Shown here piece after piece: positions 51,734-63,613 of a stretch of 64,000 nucleotides of DNA. The stretch comes from Amphiura filiformis (taxonomy: Eukaryota; Echinodermata; Ophiuroidea; Amphilepidida; Amphiuridae): NCBI RefSeq assembly GCF_039555335.1, contig NC_092642.1, forward strand, positions 59,127,776 through 59,191,775. Reading direction: 5' to 3'. The notes beneath the pieces were generated by a model. The model did no database searches. It worked only from the letters and a program-made list of their open reading frames with translations, and was not told the origin of the DNA. Position numbers and translations under genes: made by a program. Position 1 is the first letter of the stretch, and every line of letters starts with the position of its first letter.

Positions 51734-52764
51734 TGTTATGGTTGATCTCGTGTGTTTTTTAGTTTCTGTGCATGTGATATGGTGAATGGTACAATGTGTG
51801 ACGTGGATAGCAAATAGCTTAAGCATGGATTGCGAGAATCCTTACACTGTTGACATTTAGACAGGCTACGATGAGCTTCATTATTCTATTTTTATTCGAT
51901 GTGAAGTGATACTTTTATAGCTGTAAATGTTTTCATTGACAATACGTATCTTTACATTGATCCTACAGTGGTCAATGCGATATAAAGGTTTTTATTTGCA
52001 TTGTTAATCTAATTAAAGTTCGTCAATGCTTGCAGACGTATTTCTGGATAAATGACTGCTTTATAGCCTTACATTGCTTTCAACAGCAGATCACGCCATA
52101 TGAAAACAAAGATGAAACTCGGCGATAAATGATAAATAGTAAAGATTCAAGTACTGAGGCTTTAGGGCGTGATGTTTTGTACCAGTGACAACTGGCTATA
52201 CTACATGTACACGGCGATTACCATGTTTATGTAGTAAATTGTATGTAATTTAAAGGTTAGCAGCCCCTATTTCTGAGATATAGTCTACCGGACTTATCTT
52301 TACTTACGAATTAGATAGATCGGAGCGATTGCCGAATAGGGTGCAAATCTACTAGTCTTATTACAAGACTGCCCTACCCCAACCCTAAACCCTAACCCTA
52401 AACTCCGTAAACAAGGACTGGGCTCAAGTCTAGCAAGTTGCACCCTATCACCTCAATGGGTGATACACTCTATCTATCACTGGGAGACGTAAATATTATT
52501 GGCAAGACTTATCGAATTATGCTGCTTGGAACTTATTCCAACAACCTGTAATGATAAAGACGCGCCGCTGTCAATGTCCGACCTGTAGCTGGAAACGGTC
52601 ATCGAAAATCATTCAATCTAGCTTCTAAATGACAACAATAAGTATTCTTTACACAATCTTCACGAAACGTGCTTCATTGTTTTATCGCTAAATGTCATCT
52701 CAAGAACTACTGAATCGGTATATTAAGCCTGTTGGTACTTATTTGAATGTGTCCATTTTATGTG

Positions 52765-54851
52765 CAGGGTGTCCCAGAATTATTTATACCGTGTTTGAAC
52801 AAAATATCAAAAATACAGGGTGTCCCAGAAAAAATTACCGGGCGAATAAATTTGGACGTAAGTCGAGAAATATACATTAAAATCCAAAAATCGAAATATC
52901 AGCGTGTAGCCCATTTTATTCTGCATCCTATACGTCAATTTTACTGGAATCTGTTTACTGAAATGAGCGATTACATAATGCACGCGTCAATACACTTCAT
53001 TCCAATTTCGAAAGAAAGATCTTTCAACACAATGCGCACTATAGTTTGTTCTGTGAAACCATTTTCGTTCTTTTTAAACAATCTGTTTCTTGCAAAATAT
53101 TTAATTAGGTTTTTTCATATTTGAAAACCTGCACGACATTGAAAATGAAAGCTTGCATGTAAAATGATGCTCGCTACTTGTAAATATCTTTTTTCGTTAA
53201 TGTTGATATAAATGTTACATATTAAAGAATTATTGCATAAAAGAATTCCAGCTGGCTTTAAATATTTCTCAAACACATTAAAGTTTTTGGAATATTTCGT
53301 AGAAATTGTAATACAAAGTTTAAATCTTTTAAAACTTCAACATTAATGTTACATGGTATCAAATCTCACGTAAACTGTAAGCACTTGATCCTTGTCATTC
53401 TTGGCTCAAATGTTCTTTGGAAAGTTAAAATATAACATAATTATTTGTGCAACCTAAAGAATTACAGTTGGAAAGCTTCCAATTGCAGAAATCAAAGTTT
53501 TCTCGGACAAACTGTTATTCATCTTCAGTGAACGCATGAATAACATAACACCGTCGGATTATAAAATAAATAATGTGGACTAAATTTAATGAGATACACA
53601 AACTTTGGAAAGCGGTGAGCGAGTAAGAAAAAAGCGCCTGTGATCAAACTTGGAATGAACTGCATTAATGCGCGCATTATGTAATCGTTAATTTCTTCGC
53701 AACCAGTCAACTTAATCAAATAAAATTTTTGTACATGATGCACAGTAAAATAGTCTATGCGCGAAATTTTAAATTGTTTGATTCTGATGTCTACTTCTCG
53801 ACTTACGTTCAATTTTATTCACTCGGTATTTTTTTCTGGGACACCCTGTATATAGTCAACAGTGTATCTAATTTTAATAAGTCAATACAATGAGACATAT
53901 GTCTCCTACTTATTTTGTGACTTTCATGGAAATAACTTGATTCGTTTTGGTGTGACATTGCTATTACTGAAAATGGACGAAAACTGCAAGTGTGTAATTT
54001 ACAGGGGAAAGGCTTCATAACACATGGATCCTTTATCACCATCGTCCAGCCGCACTGTGCAATATATTGGAGAAATCCCACATTCCTTTATAGGAGATAC
54101 ACCAAACTTGGCACAGATGTATAGCTTACATCGCTGAATAATTCTTGATATGGGATTAAGTGAAACATTTCAATATGACTTCAGATTGAAAACGTACTTT
54201 TTATGTGATATTTTCCACAATTTTTACCCAAACAAGTCATTATTATAGAGGATATAACTTCCTCAAGGATGCTCCGCAGAAAATTTTAATCTTCTCCTTT
54301 ACGTATAGCTGTGGGTTTGCCAATATACTGTGGACATAAATACATGTTGTGACACTTATGACGTACCTACTCTATACTTTTATGAACAATCCACATCTGC
54401 CTGCATTTCAAATGATGAAACTCACACACTGCAATAATTGTCTTCAAAACTGCCTCCAAAGAAAGAATAGTTTAAGGTCACTCAAGCGTAACAAATCCTT
54501 TATTCCATACAGGGATTGCTTCGGAACATCATAAATAATCAACTATTTAGTGGTAGTAAGAACAGAACACAACAAATATACTACATAACATTTTCCAAAT
54601 AACTTTGTAATGAACGGTTAGTAATTTTACAGGTTTTCAAAATAGGTGGTTTTGTCAAAACTTGGAATTCACCATTTTTACCCAATATCCTGTAACTTCT
54701 ATTAGAAACGTTCAATTTCTAAAATCTAAAATTCCTAAGAAAGCTAAATATATGTTAATTTTAGAATTGAAAACAATACTACCAATAGTAATGCCTTTCA
54801 TACCTAAACAAAATACAATTATCCCGGTATAAATCATTCTGGGACACCCTG
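52765..54851. mobile_element. CAGGGTGTCCC-ended TIR element (outer)
   Basis: CAGGGTGTCCCAGAATTATT at the left and AATCATTCTGGGACACCCTG at the right are inverted. TA follows the right end; the left border is TG, probably a mutated TA. The duplicate region (about 58075-58100) runs through without it, giving an empty site. It carries a nested relative at 52816. Confidence 0.85.
52816..53848. mobile_element. Nested CAGGGTGTCCC-ended TIR element, 1033 bp
   Basis: The ends CAGGGTGTCCCAGAAAAAAT and TTTTTTTCTGGGACACCCTG are flanked by TA on both sides. Inverted similarity extends about 250 bp inward (GACGTAAGTCGAGAA / TTCTCGACTTACGTTC and further), unusually long. The 125- and 95-codon frames are in these arms on opposite strands and are therefore related to each other; no transposase motif is seen. 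Confidence 0.85.
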
Positions 54852-55454
54852 TATAATACAGACTATACTTCGAGTTTTTAACAAATGTAAGTAACCTTAC
54901 TTAAAATCATTAATGATTTAGGGTTCTGCAACGGTACCTGGTGCAGAATTAAGGGGAAATACGTAAATAAGAATGTGAATGAAAATTGTTCATGTGCTAA
55001 CAGTAACACCTTTTTAAAATCCCGCCTGAGATTGCACCCGCGTTTTAAACTGTCTCCCCATGGATATTTATGTTTCTTGTAAGTAAGTATTTCAGATTGG
55101 TAATGTTATTTGAATAGTACTTTGGATATTCATTGGAAAGTAGTACGCATTTAAAGATGGACAGATTTATTTATTATTTATGTGCATTTGAAAGTTGGCT
55201 AATAATACTAATACTCCCTGGCAAGCTAATTTAAACTTAAATCGAGGAATTTTTAATGTTGTGATTTCTTAAAAGAACCTTATTGTAAAATGATTCGTGA
55301 GTTATTCGGTTTGACTCGTAAAGCGCACCATTTCGACTGTGTTTTGTTTAAATAAACCATTAGATTACCTAGTCGTGAATGAATGAAATCTTTCTTTATT
55401 GAGGGTAAACAGCTTCTGTGATAAACACTACTTTCCAGGCAGGCCTTTAGGATC

Positions 55455-55705
55455 TTAACTCTCTTCAAGCGGGTGTCGACTGCAGACGACATGTTTCAAA
55501 AAAAATTTCAAAAATTCAAAATTTCAGAAATGTATATTTTCATGACCATATTTGAAATCGTCATGAAAAATGCATTAAAGTGAGTACAAACAAGCCTAGT
55601 ATTGGTTCAGCAGTTCTTAAGATAGCTCTTGATATTTTGAGAAAATATTTCAAAACTTGAACTTTTTCCGTTGAAGCGCATGGCTAGCATGCAGAGCATT
55701 AAGAT
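55455..55705. repeat. Dispersed repeat, inverted copy of 45250-45495
   Basis: The sequence from GCGGGTGTCGACTGCAGACG to GCATGGCTAGCATGCAGAGC matches the other copy in reverse complement. Confidence 0.82.
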
Positions 55706-56790
55706 TGATGCGTTGATTAAGTTCTTAGAATAAGTATTGTTAAGACACCACATCACAATGCTAATTGATTAATCTATCCACCATACCAAGTTTAATCACA
55801 CTTGTTATGGTGACGATGCTTGGTATTTTACTAACGCATCTTAGTTGAGGCTTAACGAACATCCGTGATTTGTTCTGGCTGGTTCCGTCTGAACTAATTT
55901 ATCTCGCTAGCAAATCAGGGATCTCTGGTCCAATAAGGGCGCAATGTATGTTACCCATAAAGTATCTAATAGATTAGTATTTCTTTTCCATAAAATGTTA
56001 GGTTTTACTGTCAGATATGTCCCCTTTTAATTGTGAGCCGAACAACTGAGGTAAAGTAAAGACAATTGGAATTTACTACCAGCGCGAATGTTGCCAATGC
56101 GTATCACTCCGTCTGTCGTGCTACGGCACGGTCCTTTGATGTTTGTATGACAGTCCCGCAAGCCATGTACGTATCGTAAGTATCGTAATAATTAAACGAC
56201 GGTTCCTGCGCTGTATTCAAAATCTCGGGTTTTTGACAAAACTTTAATAAAGTACATTACAATCGTAATGAAAATAGCATTATACCGAAACCATCAAAGG
56301 TTTCCAAATTGGGAACCCTAAAATTTAATATATGCAAAGGGCAGGAATGATTTATATTTGTACGCCGTTTGGAAACTTTATCCCGTGGGTTCATAATTAT
56401 TGCTTCTTTTTCTCATTCCATTACCATATTTTTAATATATGCTAAAATCCAGTCGTATAAGTACAAATAGCACATGAAAACTTTCACTATCCATAGGATT
56501 GAATTAGGTTCCAATCAGATAACGTTTACGCCTCCTTTCTAACATACCGCTATCTTTATTTTTACGCACGACATCACCCTCTTTGGTACGTGTGTGAGAA
56601 TGCAACATGAGAGTGTGTAAAGTCAAGAATTCAATCATAGCTGGGAAGAGGTCGTGGTTACTTGCAAACTTTTAAATTAAATGACATATGCATATTTACG
56701 CACAGGCTTAGGAAGGCTTAATTTTTCAGGAAAAAAGAGGGCTTCGGATTTTGCAGGTAAAGAGGGTGAACTCGATATTTAAAATACTAC

Positions 56791-57013
56791 TACCGTAAAA
56801 CCCCGTCTACAAGCATATAGCGTGCTTCTGATGAAAGCTACATTAATCCAGTCGCCATTATGGAGTTTGAGCAAATAAATTACGGATCCAAGCATATACA
56901 AACAAGTATTAATTTAAGACCGATCTATTGTATTGGTATATTAACGCTTGCTTCGAATTAATTAAGCTTTTATAAAAAACACTATATATGCTTGTAGACG
57001 GGGTTTTACGGTA
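56791..57013. mobile_element. Mariner-like MITE, TACCGTAAAACCCCG ends
   Basis: The about 30-bp inverted ends (TACCGTAAAACCCCGTCTAC and complement) are perfect as read. It is 223 bp including the TA borders. The start TACCGTAAA is shared with the element at 41688. Confidence 0.85.
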
Positions 57014-58235
57014 CTTTCATATTATCATTCTTCCGGAATGTCATAAGCATATTAACATGCCCACCCATGAGTAAAACTGACATAATTTATAACAGTAACT
57101 CTCACATTATATAACATTGCTTAAATGGTTTATCCAGGTTGAAATAAAAACAATAAAACAAACAAGCAAAACAGCTGTTACCAAAATTAAGGCGCTCACA
57201 TAAGCCAAAATAACACTTCCAATTGTTTTTGAGAGACGTTTTTAAAAAGTGCGGTCAACGTAATGAATTTCATACTTCATTACCACATTAAGTGATGATG
57301 CAAGAGGAAAGCTTCTGAGTGGAGAGACAAGCATTTTGTGACAGGTCAAAAGAAATAGAACATTTTTGGCACAGAATTTTGAGGCACCAAATTGTTCAAA
57401 TTGAACCACAACCAACAACCACAAAAATGAAAATGTCTACTTCGAATGGCTTTGAGCTATCACATTATCATATTTTTCAATTATATATTGTCAGGAATGA
57501 CATCTTTATTTTTTGTTTACTAACACATTCGCTGCACCTGTTGCATCTGGCCAACGTTTCATCCAAACCTATTTAAAAACAGGTAAATGTATTGTGATAC
57601 AACTACTGGCGATCACCATGTTTGTGTATTAAATATAGGCCTAGTATGTAATTTAGAGGTTAGTATTCCCCATTTCCGATCAAATCTACCAGACCTTATT
57701 TTTTACTTACGAGTTTAGAGCTGGTGTCGCCTCAATAGGTGACCCCGGCCATCCGGGTACTTATTTTGCATGACGCTACCGTCTCGAGTCGTAAATAAGG
57801 GTTATCAAATTCTGCTGCTTGGAACTAATTTTACAAACTATAATGATAATGAGGTGCCGCTGTCCATGTCCGGCCTGAAGCTGGAAACAATCATCGAAAA
57901 TCAATCAATCTGGTTTCCATATGACGACAATATGTATTCCTTGCAGGATATTCAATTCCATGTACAATACGAAACGTGCCTCGATGTTTGATCGTTACAG
58001 TACTTCCATGATCGTTAGAAGCAATCTCAAGAAGTACAATACCAGTACTAGGCCTGCTGGTTCTTATTTAAATGTATCAAATTTATACACATGCTGACTT
58101 CGAGTTTTTAGAATCATACACAATATCTTTTAGCTTATTTAAAATCATTATCAAGGCTTCTGCAATGGGACGGATTTAGGGGGAAAGGACGTAAAATAAT
58201 GAGAATTAAAATGAAATCTGTACATGTGCTAGTAT

Positions 58236-58275
58236 AAAACAAAACAAAACAAAACAAAACAAAACAAAACAAAAC
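58236..58275. repeat. (AAAAC)n microsatellite
   Basis: Eight perfect AAAAC units; not present in copy A of the segmental duplication. Confidence 0.95.
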
Positions 58276-58360
58276 ATGGACCCGCCCCTGATAGCACCCG
58301 CACTCAAAATCTTCATTACATCCATTCTCACAAAGATATCTAGATAATTATCTTAAAAGC

Positions 58361-59071
58361 CCCAAACTCGGTATGGGCTTTCCTTAGGGGCTAAATATAA
58401 ATTTTAGAAGGGGTACCCAAAAATTCGACCACGTTAAATGACATCAAAGGCCACGACACATTTTTAGAGATTAAATTTTTTTTCTCTGGTCATAAGAAAT
58501 AAAGTCAATCACCAGGTCAACAAACTTTTCCACATGGGTCAAATTTTCAACATGCTCTGATTTCAACGACATCGGTCTCAAATTGTCTGTTCTGACACGG
58601 GGATTTAAAAAGTATAGTTTGCTGTAGGCACAAAGTCTAGTATTAAAATTATGGGTCATAATAGCAATAGGCTAATGTAAATTGTATGGTAACCTTTGAC
58701 CTCTCATCCGCTGACACTAAGCATCATATGGCAAACTATATAATTATTAATCATATGACATGATAGACATTTTGAGACTACTTTCGGTAAAATTGGAACA
58801 TGTTCAAAATTTGATACCGTAAGAAAAGTTTGTTGACCTTTGACCTATTTGGGCTTATATCGTACAACCAAAGCGTCTTAGACGCATCTGATGATTGTCT
58901 TTTTTATTCCTAGTATCGTGGGGAAGAATTTGAGTTGCACTTCAACATGATCGGAGGAATTTTATTTCTTTAACCCCTAAAAAAGCGGCGTGGCCTATGA
59001 TGTCAATTTTTGGGCACCCCTTTATAAAATTGTTCTATACACCCCAAGGAAGGTTTATGCCCAATTCCTTG
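58361..59071. mobile_element. TIR element, about 710 bp, copy-B specific
   Basis: AAGGGGTACCCAAAAATT and GACATCAAAGGCCACG at the left are inverted as CGTGGCCTATGATGTC and AATTTTTGGGCACCCCTTT at the right. Copy A lacks it (about 55040-55090). Confidence 0.68.
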
Positions 59072-59701
59072 CTTTTACCCAGAAGTGCATGACCATAATG
59101 ACAATAGGCAGTTATTGACTACAATATTAGCATTAACTTTTAATACCTATCCATTTTTTTAGATTGGTAATTCTATTGTGTTGCTTGAATAGAACATCGA
59201 ATATTCCTTGGAATGTATGCGTTGAAAAGGGCCAGTCATTCATTGTGCCTCTTAAATGAAAAACTCATGACTGTCTCAAGCGTTTCAGTGTCCATTTTTA
59301 TGTTTTTGTTTTTAACTTAACAAAATGTGAGATACAAAATATGTGATCATTCACTTGAGACACTTGATAAAGGTAATAACTAAGATAGTTAAGAAATAAT
59401 ATAGCAAATTTCTTATCAAATATATTCTTAGCTCAAAGTGTTTGAGTGACATTCAGTATCTTACTGAGCCAGAATAAATAAAGCTTTTCTTAAATGTCAC
59501 ACAACCTGAGCATGGGATTTATACTATCGAAACAATCCATGATGACATTTAGATTATGGACAAGATTAATGCTTGACATATTTTTTAAACCGTATCTATC
59601 TAAATAATAGAGTTTCAAATAACACACACCTATATTTTCAATGCTTGGCATATTGTCATTTTATAATCCTCTCCGTGATGACAATTGGAGTTCATATAAT
59701 A

Positions 59702-60125
59702 CAGGGTGTCCCTAGAAGAACTGTAACGTCAAAGCGAATCAAACTTACTATTCAGTTTTTGACCACTCCGTTCTTGAATTATACCAGTTAGCATGTTAGA
59801 GAATTACACCTCATTCTTAATCTATTCCATGGAGTTAAACATAAACAATAGGCCTATATAACAACCTTGCCAATAGACGCCTCATAGTTGTGCTTGGTAG
59901 GTTTATTCCAAATACAGATCATTGATTGACATCTGCATTGGTGGAACGGATTAAGAATGGCGTGGTTTTTTTGTTTGTTTGGTGTTTTTTTTGTTTGTTT
60001 TTTTTGTTTTTAGGGGGTTTTTTTGGTAAAAAGTAACGGTTTTAGTATGCAAACTCATAATATTCGGTCATTTTTGATTCAATAATTAAATTTTTCGACG
60101 ATACAGTTCTTTCACGGACACCCTT
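59702..60125. mobile_element. CAGGGTGTCCC-type TIR element, 424 bp
   Basis: CAGGGTGTCCCTAGAAGAAC at the left and GTTCTTTCACGGACACCC at the right, with TA borders. It differs internally from the elements at 52765 and 52816. A (TTTG)n/T-rich tract is inside (59967-60015). Confidence 0.75.
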
Positions 60126-60129
60126 TACA

Positions 60130-61040
60130 GACCAAATTGAACACTCTCATATGGACGATGCAATAACACAGGTTGACTACCTAAAGTAACCTTTCAACAA
60201 ACAGAACCTGATCACTATATCCAATGTGTTAATTCATTTTTTATTTAAATAATGACCATTATTGTTGATTAATTGATTGAGAGGGTTTAAAAAAAAGAGG
60301 ATTCATACTGTCAATTACAAGTGAAAGCATTTTTGGTTACAACATAGCATTTCATGAGAATTACTGATTTTATTCATAACCATGACCATGACCATGATGA
60401 CGTACAGTAGACGTACAATGGTGTATTATGTATCCTTACTTTACCTGGGCAAGTTTTCACACCTGTTCCTTGAGTTATTAATACTCGAGTTACAAAATCC
60501 GATATTTTCTTTCAAGTCTTATCCTATTCATTTAATGTAGCGGTGAGTTAAAATCCAAAGCCGAGCGATGAGCGATGGCATGTTTGGTAATGTGATCGCA
60601 CTTATCGATTCGCACTTTTCGTTGGAAGAAGTAATGAGTCGTTCTATTAACTCAGCAATCAAACGCTTGTTTCAAGCGACTGAACTATGAAGTCAACTCA
60701 AATGCAACCAAATATGCTGGCAGCAGGTCTCCTACATGTATATGCTCAAGTATGTTAAAACACTTGCTGTAGTTTAATGCTCATTTTTTATCTTCTTCTT
60801 CAAAACAACTGTTTAAAATAGTCTGAACAGCTACATTTACCACCAAAGTAGCTGTAGAATTAAATTCAGAGGCGGCTACATTTGCAAATGAGTTATTTTA
60901 ATTCAATATTTCATTACTGTTCAGTTAGCTAGTTAGCTTATATCCTATTAACAGCCATCATCTCTTTAATCACTACACGTACAACAGATCTCATGGGTGA
61001 TCTTGGTGATACACACAAGTATTCGACCATGTTTGACCAT
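60130..61040. other. No gene seen
   Basis: AT-rich sequence with a short CATGAC repeat (60379-60396); nothing else recognised. Confidence 0.6.
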
Positions 61041-61738
61041 CCCAGCAAACACAAAAACGTTTTAAAAACGTTTTAAATAAGTTATATTTTGGCTTTTGGT
61101 TTAGGTAAAAACGTATTAATAACATTAAAATGTCGGGTTATATAAAGGTCATTATAACGTTTTAAAACGTTTTGTATGAAAACACACTACAACAATATTT
61201 TTTTAATGTTTTCAAAAAATGTTATTGTAAACTATTTTTGCAAACATTTTTGCCAAATATTTTGTCAATATTTAAATAACATTATTTTAAAATATTTGAA
61301 CCCAGCAAACACAGAAATGATCTTAAAATGTTTTTTTTTTTCAAAACCTTTTAATAACATTTAAATGTCGGGTTATATAAAGGTCATGAAAACGTTTTTA
61401 AAACGTTATTGCAAATATTTTGGGCAGACATGTTTCGTAAAATATTTTTTCAACCCCAAAATAACATTCTGTTTAGAATGTTTTGTATCAAGTGTTCAGG
61501 AATGTTTTTGGAATGTTATTAAAACGTTTTTATACCCTTTATATAACCCAACATTTAAACGTTTTCTGCAAAACATTTTTGTTTGCTGAGCAGCAGATTA
61601 TCAAAAAATGTTTTTAAGGTTATGAAAACGTTTTTATACTCTTAATATAACCTTTATATAACCCGACATTTAAACGTTTTCTGACAACCTTTTGTAACCT
61701 TTTGCCAATGATGTCTAAAACGTTTTGTGTTTGCTGGG
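61041..61738. mobile_element. CCCAGCAAACAC-ended element, copy 2 (698 bp)
   Basis: It matches 5769-6460 end to end, including the internal CCCAGCAAACACAGAAATG at about 61302 and the right end AAACGTTTTGTGTTTGCTGG+G. Confidence 0.87.
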
Positions 61739-61971
61739 ATGTTAGAGGGCAGGGGATCAGGTGCTAAAGAGCTAGAGGGTATCCATCTGATCTGTGTTCT
61801 TCAATTCAAGAGAATGCATGCGGTAATGAATTTTGGAGACGGATCGCAGGTTCGCATTCTGTCAAACTTATTACTAATTATTATAATCATGTGTACCAAA
61901 CTGTTGTAAAATGTTATTTTACACACAACTTAAATCACTCCCATTCCTAGGGTTTCTAGCAGGTTGATTGG

Positions 61972-62367
61972 TTGATATATTTCTTTTATTCCTCCTTCAT
62001 AGTCACAATAAAGATATTTATATTTTGTCTCGTTTTCGCTTCCTTTTGCCTCGTTCACCGTATAGAGTGCATCACGGCAAAATACAATGCCATATCCTGT
62101 ATGAACGTAATCAAAACAGAGACTACAGCAATGAAATCATATTTTCATACATCTTCCCCCACGGATAAGTCCGTCCCATCGTCTACCTTCTCTAACAAAT
62201 CCACTCTTCACCAAGTATTATTAAACCTTAGGGCGAGTGGTCCCACTAGGTTTAGTATAAGCCTATCACAAATTTCCTACTACCTATTGCACTTCTACCT
62301 TCATGGACAAGTTTGGCCTGAAGCAGTGCAGACAAAAACGAACGCTTCATCATTCCACGTCGTTTAA
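61972..62367 (+). other. 131-codon open frame, unassigned
   Basis: The first about 30 residues are strongly hydrophobic (YFFYSSFIVTIKIFIFCLVF), like a signal anchor; the rest is Ser/Thr-rich with no recognised motif. The AT-rich codons match intergenic composition. A chance frame is more likely than a gene. Confidence 0.25.
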
Positions 62368-62636
62368 TTCTTTATAGACTTAAGACAAACATTACGTAAA
62401 CTACCACGACCTTTAAGTATCTCACTGGTAGAGTACTTGTTGGCACTATAGCATTACTAGATGTTTATTTCATGATGTATACAAGAATCTGCTACAGTAT
62501 TCTTGCCATTCCGATATCTATAAAATCTCTTATTTGCAAGTTAAAAATCAGCATATAGTTGAAATATTCGGTAAGGCATTGAAAAAGACCGTGAAACCAA
62601 GTTTGTTGAAACCCTAAATCCTCTCCAATGCCTTAC

Positions 62637-62738
62637 AATAGTGTCCTTGGAAGTTTCAATCTTATCATCCAACTCAATATTTTCATACAATAGATTCTGG
62701 CAAAATACATTAAGGTACCTTTTACTGAAATCTGACAT
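62637..62738 (-). CDS. Candidate first coding exon, 34 codons (unit 1)
   Basis: ATG in the context TTAAAAATGTC starts a frame of 34 codons that ends in phase 0 at a good donor, GTAAGG (62636). The peptide contains RYLNVFCQNLLYENIELDDK, is hydrophilic and looks helical. I do not recognise the family. The downstream exon is not visible in the window. It could be chance; the intact duplicate is a modest point in favour. Confidence 0.35.
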
Positions 62739-63511
62739 TTTTAACCTTTAGGCTTTATTGACTTCCCAAAGCTACTAGCAGTAGCGTGTATTTACTCAAC
62801 TTGGGGAAGAAAATGTCAAAATACGACTCTAAAACCGTATGATCGCAGTAAGTAAGAAATATGACATTCAGCTATGTCATTATTTGAAAACTCAATTTGT
62901 TTTCCGAAACGGAGTACTTCAATCTCATCACATTTCCATCAAGTATACTTGTATTCGTTATCCTTTTAGTATGATCCAAAACGTACAGACAAAAACGATT
63001 TTTGTAACGATTGCTCTATTTCAAGGTTTCTACTTTCGTCTTCTATCATGCAGAGTTACTCTGTTTGTTATTCTAAATTATGACAGTCTTAAAAGGATGA
63101 TTGTGAAAAATCACTCTTTCACATAACACATTATATAACCATCTTGTAAGGGATCGCTTGAAAATCCAACCGCTGGAAGACCGCAGGTACTCTGGCATAA
63201 CTGGCAATGTGTCCTGGTTTTCACCGGTTCTTACCGAGAGCGCCGGTGGTCTACACACATACAGGTAATCCGACTTATTAAGGTTAGCGACTATGGTGGT
63301 TCACAGCATGTTGCGAATGGTAGTGAACTTTGGCAAAAATTACATTGATCCTTTCATAGCGAGTGTGTAGAAAAATTCAAATATCACAGATATACTTTTG
63401 TTATTTGCAAGTTAAAAATCAGCATATATAGTTGAAATATTCGGTAAGGCATTGAAAAAGACCGTGAAACCAAGTTTGTTGGAAACCCCTAAATCCTCTG
63501 CAATACCTTAC

Positions 63512-63613
63512 AATAGTGTCCTTGGAAGTTTCAATCTTATCATCCAACTCAATATTTTCATACAATAGATTCTGGCAAAATACATTAAGGTACCTTTTAC
63601 TGAAATCTGACAT
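63512..63613 (-). CDS. Candidate first coding exon, 34 codons (unit 2)
   Basis: Same 34-codon sequence as at 62637-62738, again followed by GTAAGG, while the sequence after the donor has changed at several bases. Function unknown. Confidence 0.33.

Larger units (their letters stand above)
48940..55170. repeat. Old segmental duplication, copy A
   Basis: Collinear blocks match 56480-59240. Examples are ACCGCTATCTTTATTTTTAC (49018), GGCTTAGGAAGGCTT (49527), AACAGCTGTTACCAAAATTAA-type sequence (50270), ATGTATTGTGATACAACTAC (51409), GCTGCTTGGAACT (52521) and AGATTGGTAAT (55095). Copy A is longer because of later insertions. Confidence 0.8.
56480..59240. repeat. Old segmental duplication, copy B
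   Basis: Homologue of 48940-55170. It lacks the TTAA foldbacks, the 50.7-51.0 kb insertion and the CAGGGTGTCCC elements. It has its own MITE (56791) and TIR element (58361). A 73-codon frame (57770-57991) is open here but has stops in copy A, so it is not treated as a gene. Confidence 0.8.

Noticed and set aside
52747-53812. 125- and 95-codon frames on opposite strands
   Set aside because: They fall in the long inverted arms of one TIR element, so their resemblance is due to the DNA palindrome; no transposase signature.
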